A stretch of 64,000 nucleotides of DNA from contig CAYULW010000002.1 in NCBI GenBank assembly GCA_964445815.1, positions 62,001 through 126,000 on the forward strand, given 5' to 3'. Both the position numbers and the translations under genes were made by a program. Source of the stretch: CAYULW01 sp964445815. GTDB lineage: Bacteria; Bacteroidota; Bacteroidia; Flavobacteriales_E; Vicingaceae. Shown one piece after another: positions 55,796 to 64,000 of this stretch (within the stretch, counting starts at the first letter, position 1; each line of letters opens with the position of its first letter). The notes below the pieces were generated by a model. The model did no database searches. It saw only the letters and a program-made list of their open reading frames with translations, and was not told the DNA's origin.

Positions 55796-58700
55796 ATGAA
55801 AATAACAAAGTGCAGTCTTATTCTTTTTATCATTCTTGCCTTGTTTTCTTGTGGCGATAAAAATGACAGTTTACCGCCTATAGATCCGGCCTTTACCAAT
55901 TACATCAAAGGGTTTACTGCCGGTGTGGTATCCAACCAGGCCAAGATCAAAATCCGTTTAGCCGAAGCCCATCCTAAAGCTATAGCAGGAGAAGAGCTGG
56001 AAGAAGAGGTGTTTGACTTCAGTCCTGACATTGAAGGGAAAACCATTTGGTTAGACAATAAAACATTAGAATTCCAACCGGATGAACGTTTGCCTTCCGG
56101 AGTGATTTACGATGCTGAATTTGAGCTCGGCGATTTACAGGATGTACCGGATAAGTTAAGCACCTTTGAATTTCGCTTTCAGACCATAAAGCAGGATTTG
56201 TTTATGGTGTTTGAAGGCATGCAGGCCTATGAAGATGATCAATTGCAATGGCAACAACTTACCGGTACCATTCAAACGGCAGACCATGCCGATTTTGATG
56301 CTTTGCAAAATAGCCTTAGTGCTACTCAAAATGGACAGGAATTATCCATACAATGGGAGTTTGCCGTAGATGGATTAAGCCATACCTTTAAAGTAGACAG
56401 TGTCTCAAGAAAAGAAGAGGCGCAGCAAGTCATAATTGCTTGGGATGGAGAAGAGATCGACTCTGAGGCGGAAGGAGAAGAAGTGATAGACATTCCAGCA
56501 CTGGGAGATTTTACCATTATGAGTATTACGGTCGGGCAATTGCCCGAACAAAAGATCAGCGTTAACTTTTCTGATCCATTGAGCAAGTCACAGCAGCTGG
56601 GCGGTTTGATTTACACTAAAGAAGCCGACGAATTGCGTTGGCGAAGAGAACGAAATACCGTTTACCTCTATCCGGAAAATACACTATCCGGAGAACGAAT
56701 GCTGGTCATTAGCAAGGGCATTCAAAACAGTTTGGGTTACGGTTTGAAAGAAGCCATAGAGAAGAGCATTAATTTCTCCAGCATGAAACCCGAAGTGGCC
56801 TTTTTGGGCAAAGGCAATATTTTGCCTTCTTCAGAGGGATTTAAACTGCCAATAAAGGCCGTTAACCTGAGTGGAGTCAATGTGAAGGTGGTCAAAATTT
56901 TTGAAGACAATGTGGCTCAGTTTTTACAAACCAATCAAATGGATGGACAAACTGAACTGAAAAGAGTTGGTAGAATCATCCATAAATCTTCGGTTTCCCT
57001 GCTAAGTGAAGAAAGCATCAATTACAGCACCTGGAATACCTTTCACCTTGACCTTTCCAAAATGGTAGAAGTGGAGCCGGGTGCTATTTACCGCATCACT
57101 TTGGAGTTTGATCAAAGTCAATCTTTATATCCTTGCGATAGCAGTTCCAATACCGATCAAGACATTTATCAGATTACGGAAAGTGAATTGTCTTGGTTTG
57201 ACAAGCCCAGTGATTACTATTGGGATTATTACGACGAGTATTATGAATACGATGGCCATTATGATTACAGAGAGCGAGACAATCCCTGCGCATCTTCTTA
57301 TTACAGAAGAGGAAATCATAGCATTTCAACCAATATTTTAGCCTCAGATTTAGGCATTATTGCCAAATCCGGAGATCGTAACGCCATGAAGGTGGCTGTG
57401 ACTGACCTCAAAACAACTGAACCCTTATCAGGCATCACTATTGAAGTATATAATTTTCAACAACAATTGATGGAAAGCACGTCTACCGATCAGGATGGAT
57501 TTGCCAGCATCAATTTAGAGGGCAAACCTTTTCTATTGATAGCCAAGAGAGGAGAAGAAAGAGGCTATTTACGCGTAGACGATGGCTCTGCACTTTCATT
57601 GAGCATGTTCAACGTATCAGGTGAACGAAACGTGAAAGGCGTTAAAGGCTTTATCTATGGAGAACGTGGCGTTTGGCGTCCCGGTGATTCCTTGTTCCTT
57701 TCTTTCATTTTAGAGGATAAGTTGCAGTCGCTTCCGGCAGAGCATCCGGTTATTTTAGAACTCTATACTCCGGAGAATCAATTGTATACCCGAATGGTCA
57801 AAAACAAAGGCTTAAACGGTTTCTACGATTTGCGATTGAAGACAGCTAAAGATGCGCCTACAGGTAATTGGCAGGCCAAAGTTAAAGTCGGTAATTCTAG
57901 CTTTTACAAACGCATCAAGATCGAAGCCATTAAACCCAACCGTTTAAAGATCAATCTGGATTTTGAAAAAGACATCTTGAGCAAGGGGCGTACTTCAGGA
58001 ACGCTTAGTTCCAAATGGCTGCATGGAGCTGATGCGAATGGTTTGAGGGCCGTTGTAGAAATGAATTTGGAAGGCGGTAAAACCGAGTTTGAGAATTATG
58101 AAGATTATCAGTTTGATGATCCTTCAAAGAACTTCTCCACAGAAGAGAAAGTCATTTTTGACGGAAACTTAAATACTATAGGTGAGACGAGTATTAATCC
58201 TTCTATTGAGGTAGGTCAGGGAGCACCTGGGATGTTAAAAGCCCAATTTAAAACCCGGGTATTTGAAAGAGGGGGAGATTTCAGCATCGACCGTTTTACA
58301 ACGACTTATTCTCCCTTTAAAACTTATGTGGGGGTAAAAATTCCGCAAGGAAAAGGCTGGAACAATGCCTTGTATTCCAATGAACCCAATTTGATTCCAA
58401 TCGTGACGTTAGATGAAGAAGGGAAACCTGTAGATCGCAACAATCTCAAAATTGAAATATTCGATGTCCATTGGAGATGGTGGTGGGAGAGTGCTGATGG
58501 AGATGATTTAGCGCGCTACGTGAGAAACAGAAGCAAAAACTTAATCAAATCAGAAACCATCAGCACCAAAGACGGCAAAGCGCTGTATCAACTCAACTTT
58601 GATCGCGACCGATGGGGAAGAAAGCTCATACAGATTACCGATCCTGTATCTGGTCATGTTACAGGTGCGACCTTTTATCTTACTTATAAAGGATGGTGGA

Positions 58701-61345
58701 ACAGCAGTGGGGCGAATAATCCCGGTGGGGCTGAAATGCTCAGTTTTGAATCCGACAAGGAGCGTTATCTGGTGGGCGAACAAGTTCAACTGAAATTGCC
58801 CGAGATCAAAGAAGGACGGGTTTTGGTCAGCATAGAATCCGGTGCAAAAATCATTGAAAGTTTTTGGAGAGAGGCTTCGGAATTAGAAAATGGGATTGCC
58901 TTTGAAGCCACCGAAGAAATGGCGCCAAACGTTTATGCTCACTTGACCTTAATACAACCACATGCTTCAACCGCGAACGATATGCCCATACGCATGTATG
59001 GTGTGCAAAACATTGCCATAGAAGCACCCAATACCCATTTGCATCCTGTTTTGGAAATGCCTGATGAACTTGCTCCAGAGCAGGAAGTGGAATTCAGTGT
59101 TTCTGAAAAAGACGGCTTAGCCATGACCTATACCGTTGCAGTGGTTGATGAAGGATTATTGGATTTGACGCGATTTAAAACCCCCGATCCCTGGCCTCAT
59201 TTTTACAAAAGAGAAGCCCTGGGCATTAAGACCTGGGATTTATACGAATATGTGATTGGCGCCTTTAGTGGAGAGATTGCCGGCTTATTGGCTATAGGTG
59301 GCGATGATGCCTTAAATGCCGGAGAAGGCAATAAGGCCAACCGTTTTGAACCGGTGGTTAAATTTTTTGGTCCCTTTAAATTGGGCAGCGGTGATGAAAA
59401 CGAGCACCGCTTTACCATGCCCAATTATGTGGGTTCGGTGCGTACGATGGTTATTGCCGGTCAAGAAGGGGCTTATGGCGCAACAGAGAAAACCACACCC
59501 GTTAAGCAGCCCTTAATGGTTTTAGCCACTTTACCGCGTCTGGTCAGTCCTTCGGAAACACTCAAACTACCGATTACCGTTTTTGCCATGGACGAAGGCA
59601 TCGATGAGGTAGAAGTAAAGGTAGAAACCAATGATTTATTTTCATTGTCTGAAAAAAGAAAGACCATCAATTTTAGGAAAACCGGAGATCAAGTGCTGTA
59701 TTTCGATTTGAAGGTAGAAGAAAAGATTGGTATAGGAGAGGTAAAAGTTGAAGTAAAAGGAAGTGGAGAAACAGCCAGCCATGAAATAGAGATAGAAGTC
59801 CGCTTGCCCAATCCTGAAATTGACAAAAGCATCTCGGGAGTTATTGAGCCCGGACAAGCTTGGTCATCACCTTATGCGCCCGTGGGCATTAAAGGAACAA
59901 ATAAAGGCTTGGTAGAAGTGTCCAGCATTCCACCGCTTAATCTGGAAAAGCGTTTGGATTATTTGATACAATACCCTCACGGTTGTGTAGAACAAACCAC
60001 CTCTTCAGCTTTCCCGCAATTGTATCTCTCCACCTTGATGAATTTGTCTTCAGACCGAAAAAAAGCCGTCCAGCGCCACATCACTCAAGCCTTGAATCAA
60101 CTGAGAAACTTTCAATTGAGTAATGGCGGGTTTTCCTACTGGTCGGGACAATCTCATGTCAATAATTGGGGAACATCTTATGTTGGTCATTTTATGCTGG
60201 AAGCCAAAACAAAGGGCTATGCTTTGCCGAGCGGCATGCTCACTGCCTGGTTAAAATTTCAGGCAAGAATGGCCAACTCCTGGTCACCGGACAGTGATCC
60301 TTATGCCTCCATATGGCAAAAGAAAGCAGATGAAGTCAGTCATGCCTATCGTTTATACACTTTGGCACTGGCTGCTAAACCGGCTATGGGCGCCATGAAT
60401 CGTTTGCGTGAGCAGAGCAATTTACAGGAAGCAACAAAATGGCGATTGGCAGCAGCTTATGCATTGAGTGGGAAAAAAGAGGTGGCCATAGATCTGGTCA
60501 GAAGTTTGTCTGCTCAAGCCGAAGAACAACCACAGTATTACACCTATGGTAGCCAAACGCGCAATGATGCCATGATTTTAGAGCCTCTGCATTTGATTGA
60601 CGATAAAGGCAAAGGTAAAATAGTGATGGATCGCATTGCAAAAGCGTTGAGTTCAGAGAATTGGATGAGCACGCAAACTACGGCTTACAGTTTATTGGCC
60701 ATCGCTCAATTTGTAGGTGCAGAAGATAAAGCACAGGGCATGGAATATGAGCTAAACATCAATGGCGATAAAGAGTCGATTGACAGCGAACAGTTCATTG
60801 CTCAAAATCAATTGCCCATGAAAACTGGTAAGGTGGAGATACGCAATGAAGGTCAAAATACGCTTTTTGTGCAATTGCAATTGAGTGGTGTCCCGCTTAC
60901 CGGAGTAGATGTAGATGCACAAAACCGTTTGCACATGGAGGTGCAATACCTTTACATGGATGGAAGTCCGCTCGACCCAAGCAGTATACAACAAGGCACG
61001 GATTTTATGGCAGAAGTTAGCATTCGTCACCCCGGTGGGGCAGATGCCGATTATCAGGATCTGGCTTTGAGTCAGATATTTCCTTCGGGTTGGGAAATCC
61101 GCAATCTGCGCATGGATGAAAACACCTCCGGTTTGATTCGTGATCAACCGGACTATCAGGACATACGCGATGACCGAGTCTATTCATATTTTGGTTTAAA
61201 CAGAAATCAACGCAAAACCTTTAGAGTGTTGCTGAATGCCGCTTATCTGGGACGGTTTTATTTGCCCGCTGTCGATTGCAGTGCCATGTATGATAACAGC
61301 ATTACGGCCATAAAAAGCGGCCAATGGGTTGAGGTGGTGGAGTAA
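55796..61345 (+). CDS. bacterial alpha-2-macroglobulin lipoprotein
   Basis: An 1849-residue lipoprotein (IILALFSC, Cys19) of the YfhM type. Macroglobulin beta-domains run through residues 20-800, followed by the bait and alpha-2-macroglobulin core with VGVKIPQ-like segments. The thioester motif YPHGCVEQTT (Cys1397, Gln1400) is intact and sits in a helical thioester domain (about 1380-1640). It should trap foreign proteases in the periplasm through covalent capture. Linkage to penicillin-binding protein 1C, whose gene follows after 16 bases, is the classic arrangement for these proteins and suggests joint envelope defence and repair. Confidence 0.95.
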   Translation: MKITKCSLILFIILALFSCGDKNDSLPPIDPAFTNYIKGFTAGVVSNQAKIKIRLAEAHPKAIAGEELEEEVFDFSPDIEGKTIWLDNKTLEFQPDERLPSGVIYDAEFELGDLQDVPDKLSTFEFRFQTIKQDLFMVFEGMQAYEDDQLQWQQLTGTIQTADHADFDALQNSLSATQNGQELSIQWEFAVDGLSHTFKVDSVSRKEEAQQVIIAWDGEEIDSEAEGEEVIDIPALGDFTIMSITVGQLPEQKISVNFSDPLSKSQQLGGLIYTKEADELRWRRERNTVYLYPENTLSGERMLVISKGIQNSLGYGLKEAIEKSINFSSMKPEVAFLGKGNILPSSEGFKLPIKAVNLSGVNVKVVKIFEDNVAQFLQTNQMDGQTELKRVGRIIHKSSVSLLSEESINYSTWNTFHLDLSKMVEVEPGAIYRITLEFDQSQSLYPCDSSSNTDQDIYQITESELSWFDKPSDYYWDYYDEYYEYDGHYDYRERDNPCASSYYRRGNHSISTNILASDLGIIAKSGDRNAMKVAVTDLKTTEPLSGITIEVYNFQQQLMESTSTDQDGFASINLEGKPFLLIAKRGEERGYLRVDDGSALSLSMFNVSGERNVKGVKGFIYGERGVWRPGDSLFLSFILEDKLQSLPAEHPVILELYTPENQLYTRMVKNKGLNGFYDLRLKTAKDAPTGNWQAKVKVGNSSFYKRIKIEAIKPNRLKINLDFEKDILSKGRTSGTLSSKWLHGADANGLRAVVEMNLEGGKTEFENYEDYQFDDPSKNFSTEEKVIFDGNLNTIGETSINPSIEVGQGAPGMLKAQFKTRVFERGGDFSIDRFTTTYSPFKTYVGVKIPQGKGWNNALYSNEPNLIPIVTLDEEGKPVDRNNLKIEIFDVHWRWWWESADGDDLARYVRNRSKNLIKSETISTKDGKALYQLNFDRDRWGRKLIQITDPVSGHVTGATFYLTYKGWWNSSGANNPGGAEMLSFESDKERYLVGEQVQLKLPEIKEGRVLVSIESGAKIIESFWREASELENGIAFEATEEMAPNVYAHLTLIQPHASTANDMPIRMYGVQNIAIEAPNTHLHPVLEMPDELAPEQEVEFSVSEKDGLAMTYTVAVVDEGLLDLTRFKTPDPWPHFYKREALGIKTWDLYEYVIGAFSGEIAGLLAIGGDDALNAGEGNKANRFEPVVKFFGPFKLGSGDENEHRFTMPNYVGSVRTMVIAGQEGAYGATEKTTPVKQPLMVLATLPRLVSPSETLKLPITVFAMDEGIDEVEVKVETNDLFSLSEKRKTINFRKTGDQVLYFDLKVEEKIGIGEVKVEVKGSGETASHEIEIEVRLPNPEIDKSISGVIEPGQAWSSPYAPVGIKGTNKGLVEVSSIPPLNLEKRLDYLIQYPHGCVEQTTSSAFPQLYLSTLMNLSSDRKKAVQRHITQALNQLRNFQLSNGGFSYWSGQSHVNNWGTSYVGHFMLEAKTKGYALPSGMLTAWLKFQARMANSWSPDSDPYASIWQKKADEVSHAYRLYTLALAAKPAMGAMNRLREQSNLQEATKWRLAAAYALSGKKEVAIDLVRSLSAQAEEQPQYYTYGSQTRNDAMILEPLHLIDDKGKGKIVMDRIAKALSSENWMSTQTTAYSLLAIAQFVGAEDKAQGMEYELNINGDKESIDSEQFIAQNQLPMKTGKVEIRNEGQNTLFVQLQLSGVPLTGVDVDAQNRLHMEVQYLYMDGSPLDPSSIQQGTDFMAEVSIRHPGGADADYQDLALSQIFPSGWEIRNLRMDENTSGLIRDQPDYQDIRDDRVYSYFGLNRNQRKTFRVLLNAAYLGRFYLPAVDCSAMYDNSITAIKSGQWVEVVE

Positions 61346-61361
61346 GTAAATGGATTAACTC

Positions 61362-63707
61362 TTGATTAAGCGAATTTTTCAGAAGAAAAAATTGTGGCAA
61401 TGGTTCATCGCTATTGCCACAATTGGATTTTTCCTTATCCCTATTCCCAATCCATTATTTGAAGACCCTTACAGTACCATTCTGGAATCTAAATCAGGGG
61501 ATTTATTATCAGCTAGAATCGCCCAAGATGGACAATGGCGGTTTCCTGAAGGGACAGAAGTACCTGAAAAGTTTGCCACCTGCATCCGTTATTTCGAGGA
61601 TGAGTATTTCTATTCGCATCCGGGGATTAATCCCTTTGCTTTGTGGCGTGCGGCCAAACAAAACTGGGAAGCCGGGCGCATTGTTAGCGGCGGTTCTACC
61701 TTGACCATGCAAGTGGCGCGTTTAGCGAGAAAGGGTAAATCGCGTAGTTTATGGCAAAAGCTGATTGAATTGTTCTGGGCTCTGCGCCTGGAAGTCCGTT
61801 ATTCCAAGGCTGACATTTTAAAACTCTATGCGGCGCATGCACCATTTGGAGGCAATGTGGTGGGTTTGGAGGCAGCAGCATGGCGCTATTATCAGCGTCC
61901 ACCTGATCAACTCTCATGGGCGGAAGCGGCCACTTTGGCTGTCTTGCCCAATGCTCCGGCCTTGATCTATCCCGGTAAACGCCAAGGGCAATTGCTCAAC
62001 AAAAGAAACCGCCTCTTGAGAAAACTGAAAGAGAAAGGGGTCTTGGATCAACAAAGTCTGGAATTGGCTTTAAGTGAAGGTTTGCCCGGAGCAAGCCATC
62101 ACCTGCCTCAGGTGGCCATGCACCTCCTGAGTCGCAGCACAAAAGAAGGATTTGAAGGCCAACGCATAAAAAGTACTTTGGATGCACAACTACAAAAGCG
62201 TTTGAATGATCTGGTTCAGCAGCATTATCGACGACTGCGGCAAAATGAAATACACAATGCGGCCGCTCTGATTTTAGATAATCGCAGTAATAGTGTTTTG
62301 GCTTATGCGGGGAATAGCAATGGAGGAAGTGCAGCACATGGGCATTATGTAGATATCATTAATGCCAAGAGAAGTACGGGAAGTTTGTTGAAACCGCTCT
62401 TGTATGGATTGGCCTGGCAAAACGGTAGCATTTTACCGGCCTCTCTTTTACCGGATGTGCCTACCTCTTTCGGGGGCTATGCACCTAAAAATTTTAACAA
62501 ACAATACGATGGGGCTGTCCGGGCTTCAGAAGCTTTGATCCGCTCTTTGAATGTTCCGGCTGTGCGTTTGTTGAAAGATTATGGTGTACAGCGCTTCTAC
62601 GATGAGTTGAAGCAAATTCCTTTTCCCTCCATCAACCGTCCTGCAGATCATTACGGTTTATCCATTATTCTAGGAGGAGCAGAAGCTAGTTTATGGGAAT
62701 TGTGTAATGTTTACAAGGGGCTGTCCAATCGCTTGGATCAGGTGCATACACGCGCCTATGCCTATACGAGTTCAGATTTCCAATTTCCACGATGGACAGA
62801 AAATCAATCGACGACGAAAGAAATGGCTTCATCGAATATAAAATCAGCAAGCATCTGGCAATTGGTGGAAAGTTTAAAAGAAGTGAATCGTCCGGGACAG
62901 GAGGAAGGTTGGGAAAGTTTTGCCGGACGGCGAAAAGTGGCCTGGAAAACCGGAACTAGTTTTGGTTTACGCGATGCCTGGGCCATAGGCATTTGTCCTG
63001 AATACACTATTGGTGTGTGGGTGGGCAATGCAGACGGGGAGGGCAGACCGGGACTCACCGGAATAAGGGTAGCAGCACCCTTGCTATTTGAAGCCTTTGA
63101 ATTGCTTGGAGAAAGCAGCTGGTATCAGACGCCTTATGATGAATTGTACACTGTAGACATCTGTCCACAAAGCGGTTACCTCAAAGGCCCTTATTGTGAA
63201 AAGTCAGATACGGTGCTTGTTACTCAAGCCGGAAAAGAAGTGAAGATCTGCCCTTACCATCAGCAGGTTCAATTGGATCGGCAAGGGCAAAAACGTGTGA
63301 ACAGCAGCTGCTATGCTGTGGCAGACATGCAGCAGTATTCTGCTTTTGTATTGCCTCCTTTAATGGAATGGTATTATCGGAAAAAGGAACCGAGCTACCA
63401 AAGCCTACCGCCTTGGCAAACGGCCTGTGTGAATGAGAATCGGCAAGCCATGGAATTCATTTCTCCGGAACAGGGCGATCAGGTGCTTATTCCTGTAGAA
63501 CTTGGTGGTGAGCAAGGCCGTTTGGTGGTAGAAGTGGCGCATAGGAATCCCAATTCGACCATTTACTGGCATCTGGATGACGAATACATTGGAGAAAGCA
63601 CAGGATTGCACAGCAAGGAAATGAACCCAACCAAAGGCAAGCATCTCATCACTTTAATAGATGCGGAAGGCAATATACTGGAAAAGCGCATTAAGGTGAT
63701 AGAATAG
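61362..63707 (+). CDS. pbpC: penicillin-binding protein 1C
   Basis: A 781-residue bifunctional peptidoglycan synthase from a TTG start with one N-terminal membrane helix. The glycosyltransferase domain (GT51, about 55-220) has catalytic Glu79 in FEDEYFYSHPG and GGSTLTMQVARLAR. The transpeptidase domain has STGSLLK (Ser341, Lys344), the SLN motif in RSLNVPAV, and KTGT (Lys529). A C-terminal BiPBP_C domain (about 695-781) identifies the PbpC subtype. It should repair peptidoglycan with the alpha-2-macroglobulin encoded just upstream. Confidence 0.95.
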   Translation: MIKRIFQKKKLWQWFIAIATIGFFLIPIPNPLFEDPYSTILESKSGDLLSARIAQDGQWRFPEGTEVPEKFATCIRYFEDEYFYSHPGINPFALWRAAKQNWEAGRIVSGGSTLTMQVARLARKGKSRSLWQKLIELFWALRLEVRYSKADILKLYAAHAPFGGNVVGLEAAAWRYYQRPPDQLSWAEAATLAVLPNAPALIYPGKRQGQLLNKRNRLLRKLKEKGVLDQQSLELALSEGLPGASHHLPQVAMHLLSRSTKEGFEGQRIKSTLDAQLQKRLNDLVQQHYRRLRQNEIHNAAALILDNRSNSVLAYAGNSNGGSAAHGHYVDIINAKRSTGSLLKPLLYGLAWQNGSILPASLLPDVPTSFGGYAPKNFNKQYDGAVRASEALIRSLNVPAVRLLKDYGVQRFYDELKQIPFPSINRPADHYGLSIILGGAEASLWELCNVYKGLSNRLDQVHTRAYAYTSSDFQFPRWTENQSTTKEMASSNIKSASIWQLVESLKEVNRPGQEEGWESFAGRRKVAWKTGTSFGLRDAWAIGICPEYTIGVWVGNADGEGRPGLTGIRVAAPLLFEAFELLGESSWYQTPYDELYTVDICPQSGYLKGPYCEKSDTVLVTQAGKEVKICPYHQQVQLDRQGQKRVNSSCYAVADMQQYSAFVLPPLMEWYYRKKEPSYQSLPPWQTACVNENRQAMEFISPEQGDQVLIPVELGGEQGRLVVEVAHRNPNSTIYWHLDDEYIGESTGLHSKEMNPTKGKHLITLIDAEGNILEKRIKVIE

Positions 63708-63722
63708 TTGGTACGCTAAGTT

Positions 63723-63989
63723 TTACTCCTTATCTTTTTGATTTGTCGCCATTTTCTCAATTTCTTTCTTACTAGGAAGCCAGAGCCACAAGCCGATAAG
63801 GTTTAAGAATAGAATCATTAGCGTGGAACTGACTCTCTTATTCTGGCTCCATGGAAAAACTTTCCAAGTAAATAACAGAACTATTGCTAATGTCCAGAGG
63901 TAAAGCCAACTTAAATATGTATTAATACTATATTCTCTACTAAGCTCTAACCAAAGATGCCTATCATAGAAAAACATAAAGATTATCAT
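63723..63989 (-). CDS. small two-helix membrane protein (start near window edge)
   Basis: An 88-residue product with helices at about 22-41 and 53-70 and a Lys-rich tail. The frame stays open up to the right edge of the window, so the true start may lie beyond it; ATG 63989 and an ATG four codons later are alternatives. It is convergent with pbpC. No family recognised. Confidence 0.5.
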   Translation of the reverse strand: MIIFMFFYDRHLWLELSREYSINTYLSWLYLWTLAIVLLFTWKVFPWSQNKRVSSTLMILFLNLIGLWLWLPSKKEIEKMATNQKDKE

Positions 63990-64000
63990 AACCTGATATA

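Noticed and set aside
1..64000. CRISPR arrays, tRNA or rRNA genes, complete insertion sequences
   Set aside because: No regularly spaced direct repeats with unique spacers, no cloverleaf with conserved TTC/A-CCA features, and no transposase frame were seen by eye.

Overview
This window comes from a member of the Bacteroidota, most likely the Flavobacteriia. Five predicted secreted proteins end in type IX secretion (T9SS, type A) sorting domains. Several promoters carry the Bacteroidota -7 box TAnnTTTG, Shine-Dalgarno sites are sparse, and DUF4199, DUF4920, DUF2911, DUF5989 and 7TMR-DISM/SpoIIE proteins are all present. The DNA is AT-rich. I saw no tRNA, rRNA, CRISPR array or complete transposon. 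One structured RNA is clear: a small bacterial SRP RNA (3558-3653, minus strand). No stretch over 300 bases lacks a gene or RNA.

Layout. 1-5.3 kb: edge of an SRAP protein, a 7TMR-DISM/SpoIIE phosphatase, MsrA lipoprotein, HEAT-like protein, SRP RNA, DUF4199 protein and a polyprenyl-type GT2. 5.3-8.3 kb: a GIY-YIG nuclease gene flanked by inverted palindromic repeats, the broken tail of a T9SS gene, and two T9SS cargo genes. 8.3-14 kb: GT4, epimerase, HAD phosphatase, an NHL-type T9SS protein, DUF5989 and a CaiB-type CoA transferase. 14-18.3 kb: two small unknown proteins, a TPR sensor kinase with its LuxR-type regulator, and a rhodanese. 18.3-29.6 kb, minus strand: two lipoproteins, a 1203-residue LamG/T9SS protein, then a tight gene run hutI-hutG-ftcD-patatin-small lipoprotein. 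29.6-39.1 kb: aroC, a dicarboxylate symporter, AsmA, OmpA/PD40, DUF4920, AraC regulator and VOC protein, largely housekeeping or envelope genes.

39.2-44.2 kb is an accessory, AT-rich, all-plus-strand stretch. It starts with a membrane protein of unknown family and a Shedu-like (DUF4263) PD-(D/E)XK nuclease. Small unrelated genes follow, separated by copies of a hairpin repeat with core AAGCGTAGTATCC. This cassette-like stretch is the best candidate for something undescribed. 44.2-49 kb: an SGNH/PKD T9SS protein, DUF2911, and a TetR regulator with a FabF-like ketosynthase, each preceded by the same 18-bp palindromic operator. 49-53 kb, minus strand: a GT2, LAB_N, epimerase and ArnT-like cluster for lipid-linked sugar transfer. 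53-55.7 kb: HNH nuclease, GNAT, small membrane protein, alpha/beta hydrolase and lipoprotein. 55.8-63.7 kb: alpha-2-macroglobulin lipoprotein with intact thioester motif followed by penicillin-binding protein 1C, then a small membrane protein at the edge.

All functions are inferred by reading motifs. No database search was run.
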